From: Meloidogyne chitwoodi
Lineage: Eukaryota; Nematoda; Chromadorea; Rhabditida; Meloidogynidae
DNA length: 64,000 nt
Direction of reading: 5' to 3'
Assembly: GCA_015183035.1 (NCBI GenBank)
Contig: JACZZP010000002.1
Location: forward strand, 1,054,001-1,118,000
Part shown: positions 51,131-60,604 of the stretch, piece after piece
How the letters are laid out: each line of letters begins with the position of its first letter
Position numbering within the stretch: position 1 is the first letter of the stretch
The notes under the pieces: generated by a model
Seen by the model: the letters and a program-made list of their open reading frames with translations, nothing else
Databases searched by the model: none
Told to the model about the DNA's origin: nothing
Position numbers and translations under genes: made by a program

Positions 51131-51921
51131 AAAAAATTTTTTTTTATAATATTAAAAAAATATTATTTAGTTTCTTGGACCTATAGATGAAATTATTGTT
51201 GAAAATTTGAAAACACCTAATTGTAAGATGACAGTTTCACAATCTACTAGTACTCCAGCAATTACAAAACTTAAGCAAATGCGCAAACAGTTTCATGTAT
51301 TTTTTCAAATTAAAAATTTATATTTAAAACATAGGTTTCTTCTCCATCGGACCAATTAATGTCGCCATGCACACGTACTTTGGAGAAGAGCCGTTTTGAA
51401 GGTATTTGAATTAACTTAAACGAGAGAGTCCGGATAAAGAGTATTTGCTTAAAATTGAAATTTTAAATTACGGGAAGAATTTATTAATATTAATCCCGAA
51501 AATATTTGAAATTCTAAAAATTGTAAAAAATAAATTTAAAATAAAATATTTTTAAGTTGGTTCTAAATTAATGTTAGACAAGAATGATTGATTTTTGGCG
51601 ATGAACTGAAGAAAGACTGCAGATGGCGATTTAAATTTGACATTATTATATTAATTTCATTCTGATTTTTTAAATTTATTTTAAAATTATTAACACCTTT
51701 TGTTTTATCATTTTTCAAAATTAATTTAATCTAAACTTGGTTAATTATTCTTTAAATAATTCTTTATTTAAACGGAAAATAATTAAAAGCTTTAAAAAAG
51801 TATTTGTCTTTTGAATTTATTATATTATTAAAAAATAATGATAGGTCCAGTTTATGAGTCCAATCAAGAATTTATAAGTCCAAAAAGTTTTGATGGTTGG
51901 AGTGTTTTATTTGAAGATTAA
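50501..51921 (+). CDS. Chimeric EB1 calponin-homology protein lacking the EBH domain
   Basis: The first four exons encode an EB1 (MAPRE) microtubule-plus-end CH domain: [60 protein letters not shown] and [20 protein letters not shown]. They are nearly identical to the full EB1 gene at 55290, introns included. After AAARNNE the sequence changes completely to [56 protein letters not shown] final exon (51845-51921), joined by a GTATTTGAA donor at about 51402, gives [20 protein letters not shown] plus LFED. If that intron is not used, translation stops two codons later (GI-stop, at about 51409). No coiled coil or EBH domain is present, so the product should be monomeric and lack the partner-binding tail. 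The origin of the 3' exons is not recognised. Confidence 0.78.
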
Positions 51922-52330
51922 ACAAATAAACTATTAAAATTGATAAATACGCGATAGGAAAAATTTAAAAATTTATTAAAAAAAATATTTTATTAATTAC
52001 ATATAAAATATATTTACTAAATATTATAAAGAAAAATAAGAATAAATAATTTCTTTTTTTTTAAAAAAAGTAATAAATATTTTGTTTTTTTAAAGAAATT
52101 ATAATTAAATAAGGGATATTTAAATATATATATTATTTTAGAGGTATAATATATTTACATATTTTTTAAAAATAAAAAGAGAAGTTTAAATAAATAAAAT
52201 TAGAAAATAAAATCAGAAAAATTAATATTTATATATTTTTAATATTATTTTAAAAAATAATATTCTTATTTATTACAATAATTATTATTTTAATAATTAT
52301 TTAAATAAATTAAAAAAAATAAAATAATAA
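51922..52330. other. AT-rich spacer between convergent genes
   Basis: 409 bp, nearly all A/T with long homopolymers. No feature recognised. Confidence 0.5.
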
Positions 52331-54036
52331 TTAAATAATAATTATTATAATTATAATAAAAAGTATAACTACACCTAATGCAATAATCATTTTTAAATAT
52401 TTTTTATCATTATTATTTTTAACAATAAAAACATCATTTGGTGGTATACCATTTTCTTCATCTCTTATTTGATATTTTTTAAAATAACCTTTTTTTAAAA
52501 TTAATTTAGAAAATAAAAAATTAATTTTACTTGTTTTTCCTGTTTTTGGATTAAAATAATATTTTTCATTTAATTTTTTTTCAAAAGATTTTTTATATTC
52601 ATTTTCATCACTATTATTATTATTTTCAATATTTTCTTCTTCTTCTTCTTCTGAAGAAATAATATTTTTGTTTATTTTATTTTGATAATGAAAATGATGT
52701 TTTATATTTCCATTATTACCTTTTTTTAAAAAAATATTTTTTAAATTTAATTTATTAATTACCATTATAATTATTATTCATTTCTTCAAAATAAACATTT
52801 CTAAAAAAATAATTAAAAAATTTAATTAATATATTTTTACCTTCCTTTATTATTTTTATAATAATCATTTTTAATTTTTTTTTGTTTTTTAATTATTTCA
52901 TCATTTTGATACTTAAAATTATTTAAAAATATTTTTTATTTAATTTTTATTACCTCATATTCATTTTTATTTTTCTTTTTTTTTATTGTTTTTTCTCTAA
53001 AATATTCATTTTCAATTTCATAATCACCTCCATAATTTTCAATTTCAGAAGAAGAAGAAGAAGAAGAAGAATTATTGTCTTCTTCTTCTTCTTCTTCCTC
53101 TTCTTCAATTTCTTCCTCTTCTTCTTCACTACTACTTTTATTTTTTCGTTTTTGTCTTTTATTAATTAATTCCATAAAATATTCCTTTTTTAAATTTAAA
53201 AAAATAATAATAAATTTAAATAAAAACTTTTTTATTATTAAAATCAATTGAACGTTTTATTCTTTTTCCTTCTCCAATTTTTATTTTTTTATTTTTTTTA
53301 AATTTTTCAACAATCCAATTAAATTTAAAACATTTAAATATTAAAAATTTATTTAAAATATTTTTTTCTTCTTTTCCTTTTTTCTTTTTCCATTTAAATA
53401 AATTTTTAAAAAATTTAATTAATAATTTTGATGAAATTTCTTTTTTCATTTTTTTATGTAATTTTTTACAAATAATTTCTATTTTTATTTTAAAATATTT
53501 TTAAATATTTAAAAATTAAAAAACCTTTTTCATTATTATTATTTAATATTTCTCTTTTATTTCTTCTTTTATTTTTATTAATATTTAATATTTTTTTAGT
53601 TATTTTAATTGCTAAATCCTTTCCTTTTTGAAAAATATTTTTACAATTATTTTTTTTATTTTTACATTTTAATTTCATTAAATTTTTTAAAGATTTAAAA
53701 ATTAAATGAAGAGAATTAAAAAATTTAAATTTATTTGATGATTTTTTAATAATATTTTTTTCAAATATTAATTTACTAGATTTTTCTTCATTATCAACAT
53801 CTTTATTAATATTACAGTAATCTTCTAAATAATTTATTAAATAATTTTAATTTATTTTATTAAAAACCTTTTAAATCACAAATTTTTGAACTTTTTATAT
53901 TTTTTTGCTTTGAAGATTTTTTCAAATTTAAAAGATTAAAAAATTTAAATTTTCTTTCTTTTTTTTCACATTGAACAAAAATATTGAATAAAATAATTAA
54001 AAAAAATAAAAGTTTAAATTGTTTCAAAAAATTCAT
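52331..54036 (-). CDS. Orphan secreted/type I membrane protein rich in Lys, Glu, Asn
   Basis: Not recognised. Seven exons join with consistent phase and a total divisible by three: 54036-53868, 53824-53525, 53478-53228, 53184-52954, 52911-52841, 52800-52763, 52719-52331, about 482 aa. The start is a plausible signal peptide (FKLLFFLIILFNIFVQCE). The body is lysine-rich with dibasic sites (NKNKRRNKREIL, GEGKRIKRSIDF) and a Glu/Ser run region at 53040-53140 coded by GAA/AGT repeats. The more ordered C-terminal part has EKYYFNPKTGKTSKINFLFS and YQIRDEENGIPPNDVFIVKN. It ends with a hydrophobic segment MIIALGVVILFIII. It is extremely AT-rich, so a non-coding low-complexity region is the alternative. 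The clean exon phasing argues for a real, fast-evolving gene. Confidence 0.6.
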
Positions 54037-55289
54037 TCAATTAATTTCTTCTTTAAATTATGAAAATATTTATTTATTTATTTTATATTTAATTAAAAAG
54101 AAAAGAGAAAATATAATTTGAAAATGTGAAATAAAGTAATAATCGAATATTGAATATTTATTTTTTTTTGGCTATTTTGGCAATTTCATAATAAGAAAAA
54201 AAGATTTTAAGAGATAAATGGCAAATTATTAAATAAAAAAATAAAATAATTTTTTAAAAATACCCTAAAAATATATTAAAAAACTAAATTGGAAATAAAA
54301 ATTAATTTAAAAATTTTAATATAAAATAGAAAAAAATAAAAAACAAAAAAATTTATTTTTATTAAAAAAAAATTGTACTTTTATTTGTAATTTTTTTTAT
54401 TTAAAAGGCTTAAAAATAAACTTTTAAGAAAAAGGTTGATTTATTAAAAATTATGAAATTATTATTGTTAATAAAAAAAATATATTATTTTATTTTAACA
54501 GGTGTTCATAAAAATATTAAAAAAAAATTATTTAATAATTTATAATACTTAATATCTTATTTTAAATTTTAAAATAAATATTATTTTAATTAAAAACTAA
54601 AAAATAGCAGTTTTTATTTAAAAAATTTTTGAATATTAATGTCGTTTTTTAATGTTTATTTTAAAATATAAAAAATATAGTGAAACAGGCTTTGGTTAAA
54701 AAAAAACTACAGGACAGGATCTTCTGACAAAACTAATCCTACAAATACTGTAAATCCTAATAAAAGAAAGATTTGTTATAAAACTTTGTAAAATCCTGCC
54801 AGACTAAGTCTTGAGAATTTGTTTTTATTTATTTTACTTATGAAAAACTTAATTTATAGAAATTATGTTTTTTGTTTTATTTACTATTTCCTATATAAAT
54901 ATGCTTGACTAACGTGATTTTTAATAAAATTATATAACCAAAAAATTCTGTACATAATGCCATCTTTAAAAAAAAGAAAAAAATAGTTTTCGATTTCTAT
55001 GCTTTCTTTTTCCACCCATCAAATATTGTCCATCCCTCAATTTTTATTAGTTGGTTTTTAAGATGGTTATTAATTATGTATGTTATATTTTGTTTTGTTC
55101 AAAAAGATGGAGAATTAAAAGTTCAATTTTATTGATTAGGATTATTATAAGACACCCAAAAATATTGGATATTTCTCCATAAAGTATTTATTAAATTAAA
55201 TTTTGTATTATTAATTTTATAATTTTTATTTTTTAAATTTATATTAGTTTTACAAATAATTTAAAATAATTCGACTCTTTTCAATCATC
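54037..55289. other. AT-rich spacer upstream of EB1
   Basis: 1,253 bp with no coding exon recognised. A GC-richer patch at 54690-54810 has repeated AATCCT/ACAGGA words but no clear TIR. From 55231 the sequence matches the segment upstream of the chimeric EB1 gene. Confidence 0.5.
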
Positions 55290-57817
55290 ATGCCAGTTGT
55301 TAATGTTTATTCTACTTCAGTAACATCAGAAAATGTTTCACGTTTTGAGCTTCTTGCCTGGGTAAATAATTGTCTTCAGGTTTGTATTTTATTATCGTTT
55401 AAATTGTGTACAATTTTTTAAATAATTACTTTTCAGTCTAATCTCACAAAAATTGAAGAAATGGCATCGGGTGCTGCATATTGTCAACTTACTGACTTAC
55501 TTTTTCCAACACGTGTACCACTCAAAAAGGTTTATTTAAGCAAGGTTTTTATATAAAAATATTTTTTAGGTTAAATGGAATAGCAGACAAGAAGTTGATT
55601 GGTTGAATAATTGGCGAATTTTGCAACATTCTTGGAAGGATATTGGAATTGATAGGGTTTTTTTATAACAATTTTTGTATTTGATTTTATTCATATTATT
55701 GAAAATACTTCACTAATGTTTTTAAGGGATAACCAATAATTAATGTTTTTAAAATATAAAAAGTTTTAATTTAATATTTTAGCCAATTCCTGTCCAAAGT
55801 TTATTGCGTGCCAAATTTCAAGATAATTTTGAGTTTCTTCAATGGTTTAAAAAATTTTTTGATGCGAACTATGATGGACACGAATATGACCCAGCTGCTG
55901 CAAGAAACAACGAGGTTTAAAAAGATTTTAATTATTGAATCGACAATGGGTAATAGTTAGGTTCGTATACCACATTTTTTATTTTTCCTTATTTTCCATT
56001 GAGCAATCATCAAGCGCCTTTTTTAATCTTTTTGAGTATTTAAAATGAGAATAACCAGTAAATGTTCCTGCAATTCCTAGATGTACAACGCCAATTCCCA
56101 TAGCGTTTGTCTTTTAGTGAGTGAATTGTTGTCTTACCACCACATTCTGCACAGGTACGCTTTCCATGAAGTAAGCCTATTTGCTCTAGCCAAGCATCAA
56201 AATTATTGTCGCTCAATTTCAATTTTTCAGAAAGATCAATAATTGTGAAATTTTTAAGTTGGTCCATATTTTTTAATATGTTAGAAAATAACTTTTTCCT
56301 ATACCCATTCTCATTTTAAACACTCAAAAAAGATTAAAAAAGGCGCTTGATGATTGCTCAAGGGAAAATAAGGAAAAATAAAAAAATGTGGTATACGAAC
56401 CTAACTATTACCCGACAATGTCCTTTATTGACTTTTTTAGTAATACATTGATTTTTATTAAAAAATTTTAAGGAATTTCCTGCCGCATTGCCGGGAGGGG
56501 CCACTAAAAAGGCACCGCCAGCTTTCGGGAATTCTAATGTCGCTGCTTCTAGGCGTTCAACAGCGCAAATCGCAATTTCTCGACCTATTAATGCTTCAAA
56601 ACCAGGTTTTCTATGTTACCAGTATTCTTAAATCTTTATTTTAGAATCTAAAGATACCAAACGTTCATTAAATATCAGTGCCAGAGCAGTGACTTCAGCA
56701 CCCAAGGTTGTTCCTCCAGCGCGAGTACCTCTGTCTTCAGCATCAACGACTGCCTCTGCTGCTGCAAAGCGTCGACCTCCAATTGTTCATTCTCCTCAGA
56801 AGAATGTTGGAGATGTTCGAAATGGGCAACAAGCATTGCGTACATCTCGAAAAAGTACTGCTCCTGGTGCAAATCTTAATGGAGCTGCAAATGCTCAACT
56901 TAATTCATTGGAACAACAAGTAAATATTTTTGTTTATTTAAATGCTTAAGTCATTTATCTCATATGTCTACTTAGACTTTTACATAAAAGACAAATATAA
57001 TTCCGATTTTTTAAGAATAAAGAATTGAAAGCAAAACTTGATGAGGTTACAAATAACTCTTTAATCTATGAACGTGAACGCAATTTCTATTATGGAAAAT
57101 TACGTAAAATCGAAATTCTTTGCAACAATAATGTTGGCGTTTTACCTTTGGTTGAACAAATACAAAAAATAATTGAAGACAAAAATGATGAGGTTTTCTT
57201 TTCATTTTTTATTTATTAAATAATTTTAAAATTAGGAACCACAAAAATTAAATGGAGATACTTTTACAAAACTAACCGAAACGCCTACAAAGCCAAAGGA
57301 TTCCGATGATAGTCGCAATGAATTTCCAATTGTTTTTGATGACAGTGGAAGTTTTGGAATTATACATCAAGACAATATTTTGGACATTGGTTTCTTTTAA
57401 AAATTATTTTTTTTTATAATTTTTATAGCCATGAATACAACCAAGGATAACAGTGAAATAAATTCTACTCACATTATAATTCCGTCTGTTCATCAACAAT
57501 TATTAATTGAGCCAGAATTTGAAGAAAAAGAAAAACATAAGACTATTATTGACGACTATAGTATTGATGGAGTTCCAGCAAATAATACATACAATGTTGA
57601 TGATGGAATGGAAGGCTTAGATGCTCTTAAATTACCACATTCTGTAATATTAAAAAATTAAGTAAATTATTAAATAATATTAAAGATAATATCTGAACAA
57701 GAGCTTCAAAATGCTGAACGTTCATTGGAAACTGCTGGGCATAAAGTCAGAGAAGACACTGAAGTTGGGACTAACAACAGCGTATTGGATGATGATTTGC
57801 TAAATAATACTAAATAA
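55290..57817 (+). CDS. MAPRE1: EB1 microtubule end-binding protein (full length)
   Basis: Plus-end tracking protein that binds the GTP-cap lattice of microtubules. The N-terminal CH domain (exons to 55917) is as in the copy at 50501. After an intron enlarged by a Merlin-like element, a Ser/Ala/Pro-rich basic linker follows ([51 protein letters not shown]). The coiled-coil/EBH domain is [20 protein letters not shown], then [20 protein letters not shown] and [17 protein letters not shown]. This matches the EB-family core, where Y-F-GKLR-x-IE lines the SxIP-binding pocket. A long acidic extension of about 190 aa with extra exons follows ([33 protein letters not shown]), ending [11 protein letters not shown], with no EEY/EEF motif typical of vertebrate EB1. 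Convergent with FAAH. Confidence 0.93.
55949..56412 (-). mobile_element. 464-bp Merlin (ISXO2/IS1595-like) transposon derivative in EB1 intron
   Basis: Perfect or near-perfect TIRs of about 90 bp begin GGTAATAGTTAGGTTCGTAT at 55949 and end with the complement at 56412. They are flanked by the 8-bp duplication CGACAATG (55941-55948 and 56413-56420). On the - strand (56267-56040) an ORF of 75 aa reads [20 protein letters not shown] then [10 protein letters not shown] and [14 protein letters not shown], a two-CxxC zinc ribbon like the N-terminus of ISXO2-type transposases. The catalytic DDE part is missing. Merlin elements carry 8-9 bp duplications, in agreement. Confidence 0.88.
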
Positions 57818-58181
57818 AATTTTAATTTTTGGATATGAAAGTGCGGAAATTTTTAAAAAGCTTACTTAGCCTTTATTTTTTAAGTAACAAAAAAGCTCAT
57901 TATTTGGCATTATAAATGTATTAATTTCTTTTTTATGTATAACAATCCCAAAGAGAATAGTGATGGGGTTAAATTTACGTCTAAAATATCAAGGGGTTAT
58001 TGATTAATTTTCTCTGGGATTTATTTTTTGTTTTTATTATTTACATGAAATAAAGTTTCAAGACAGGATAAATTTATATTTACTAATTTTATAATTATAG
58101 AAAAAATCAATTCTAGATATAGAAAATATTTAAATTAAGAAGCTATTTTGAATGTCAATTATTTTTATTTAATTATATATG
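57818..58181. other. Intergenic between convergent EB1 and FAAH
   Basis: 364 bp. An AATAAAG near 58049 may be the EB1 polyadenylation signal. Nothing else seen. Confidence 0.5.
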
Positions 58182-60415
58182 TCAATTGGTAATTAATTCT
58201 TTCTCCAAAATATTCATTAAGGCCAAACACTTTTCATCTTCAAAAGGCAATCCAACAATTTGAACATTAACAGGCAATCCGACAGAATTTTCTGATGCTG
58301 CGCGAATTCTTTTAAGGAAAGGATTCCAACCTAAATATTATATTTATAATTATTGTGTAAATATAAGTAAACACCAGTTGCCCATTGGGTCTCGTCCGCA
58401 AGTGCTTTGTCATCGTCGGTTGTCACTTTTCCAGCGGGTAAACATCCAACAGGGTAGTCCAACATCTTAATCAAATTTGATTGGATTTTTCTAATTTTTT
58501 TATTTTGAATACATTATATAGGCCTGTTCCGAAGGCAGCAGTAGAAAGATCACTACATGCATAATATGGAATTGCAGGAAAAGCAAATGCAGGAACAATT
58601 AGCAAATCCAAATCAGCGGCCACCCACTGTTCTGTGAACTGAAACATAAAAATTTGTAATTTTGGACTTGAAAAAGCAATTAGAACCTTCTGAACATAAT
58701 TATCACGCTGTTCTTGTGCTTGACGAACATCATTTGCAGTACGTACGTAAGAGCGTAAAGCAATAGCCAATTGTGGGCTGATAGGGTCTAAAATAAAGGC
58801 AAGTAGCCAGCGAATGCAGAACGGTATCTATAAATAAAATAACAAAATTATCAAACTAAATATATACCTTTAACAACAAAGAAAATCTTTTTAAAAAAGG
58901 GTCAACAGGATTCTCAGAAAATGTCTTATTAATAAAATAACCACCATCACAAAGAATATTTTTAAAGAAAAGTGTGGCTAAAAATGATTAATCAATTTTT
59001 ATAAAAGAAAATTTTTTTACCAGCCTCTTCTGGTTCAGGGATGGGGAAATAAACCAATTCTTGCCCTGAGGATCGCAAAAGATCAACACAACGTTCAACT
59101 ACTCGTGCACAACTAAAAATAATTTTATTTTTTCTTTCAAAAAATTTTACTAACGCAGGGACAGGTTTAATAAATCCATCATCAAAGTTATAACCAATCC
59201 GCAATTCTTTTGCTTTCCAACGTTGTTCAAAATTTTCCATTTTTTGGCGATCCAGAGGAAGAGGGACACTCTCAGGTACGAGTTTATGATATTCTACATT
59301 ACCAAGAATATGACTGAGTAAAAATGTAAGCTTAAAAATAAAATGTATAATTTAGACATAGAGTAAAATACTTCATCTGCTGTGTGTGTAAAAACCCCAG
59401 TACCCAATCCTAAACGCCCGATGCCAGGTAAACCACAAAGTGCATGTTGAATTTGGAAACGAGCCTGACAAGGCTTTAAAGTTGTAACACCACAAAAATG
59501 GGCAGGAATACGTAATGATCCTCCAATGTCACCACCAGTTGCAAATGATGTCCCACGAGCTGCTAAAAGTGCTGCTTCACCGCCAGAGGAGCCACCCGGA
59601 GTTCTAAAACTTTGTTCGATAATTTCTTTAAATAAATAATTTCCATATATTTTGGGGAAAATAAGATTGAAATTTAAAGGAAAGGCAAGCTCACCTTTCA
59701 ACATTATAAGGATTCATCGTAGTTCCATAGACTGGATTTGAGCAAGCAAAACTTATTAATGTCTGTGGCACATTTGTATAGCAAAAAGGGACTGCTCCAA
59801 GCTGACGAAGCAGTGTAATTAACGTGCAGTCATTAATACGTGGATTATCCAACAAAGAAGCGTTCCCAACGCAACAGTCATATCCTTTTATCTGTAAATA
59901 TAGGAATATTTATGATTTTAAAATTAAAAATCTTTAAAAACATACAAAAAAGTTCCCTTTCACACTAAAAGGGAGACCAAATAATGGAGGTTTTTCTTTT
60001 TGCTTATACTGTTTGTCAAGTTTTTTCGCTTCATCAAAAGACTCAAGTAAGAACTCAGCAATACAATTAATTCTCTCATTTGTTTCCAAAGCGTAAAATG
60101 CAAAGGCATAAAGTGTTTGAGTAGCAGTCAATTCTTCTTTCTGAAGGGCTTCTTTAAATGAAGATATAGGTATTTGTAAATATGTAACAATAGTCAAAAT
60201 AACCTTTTAATTCATTTAATGACATTGCTCTAATTCTCTCTCTTTGATTAGGATCCTGTCCAAATTCATCCACAGTCCGCTTTGCCTCCCCAAAACGTTT
60301 ATTTCTCTTAGCATTTGTTCGTTCAATTGCTGCCCAATTTGCTGATTTACAAAAAGGCTTAAAAACATATAATCAATTATATTATGCCGAAATCTCATAC
60401 CAAAATATTTCCCAT
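58182..60415 (-). CDS. FAAH: Fatty-acid amide hydrolase (amidase signature family)
   Basis: Serine hydrolase that breaks down N-acylethanolamines such as anandamide. Start at 60415: MGNIL spliced to [20 protein letters not shown], then [33 protein letters not shown]. The Ser-Ser-Lys triad is visible: Lys in [12 protein letters not shown], cis-Ser in [20 protein letters not shown], and the nucleophile region [19 protein letters not shown]. The C-terminal half has [12 protein letters not shown] and [20 protein letters not shown], typical of FAAH. About 11 introns. The N-terminus MGNIL-x-FC could be N-myristoylated and palmitoylated instead of carrying the N-terminal TM of vertebrate FAAH; this is an inference from the motif. 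It lies 190 bp behind CEBPZ on the same strand. Confidence 0.9.
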
Positions 60416-60604
60416 TACAAAATAATGATTGCAATAATTCAAATTCTTCAAGATTTTTAAAAATATACTACATAAATAACAGATAAGTAAACAATAAAAT
60501 ACATAACAATAAAAAAAATTGATTAAAAAACAAAAGATGTAACAACTTTTTTGTTTTTAAATTTATTCAGTATAAAAATAACAAAGTAACCTTTCTCATT
60601 CCTT

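Noticed and set aside
53040..53140. GAA/TCT-type microsatellite as a stand-alone repeat
   Set aside because: It lies inside an exon of the orphan gene and encodes its Glu/Ser run, so it was not listed separately.
54690..54830. GC-richer patch with ACAGGACAGGATC and AATCCTGCC ends
   Set aside because: The inverted similarity is short and no target duplication could be found, so no element was called.
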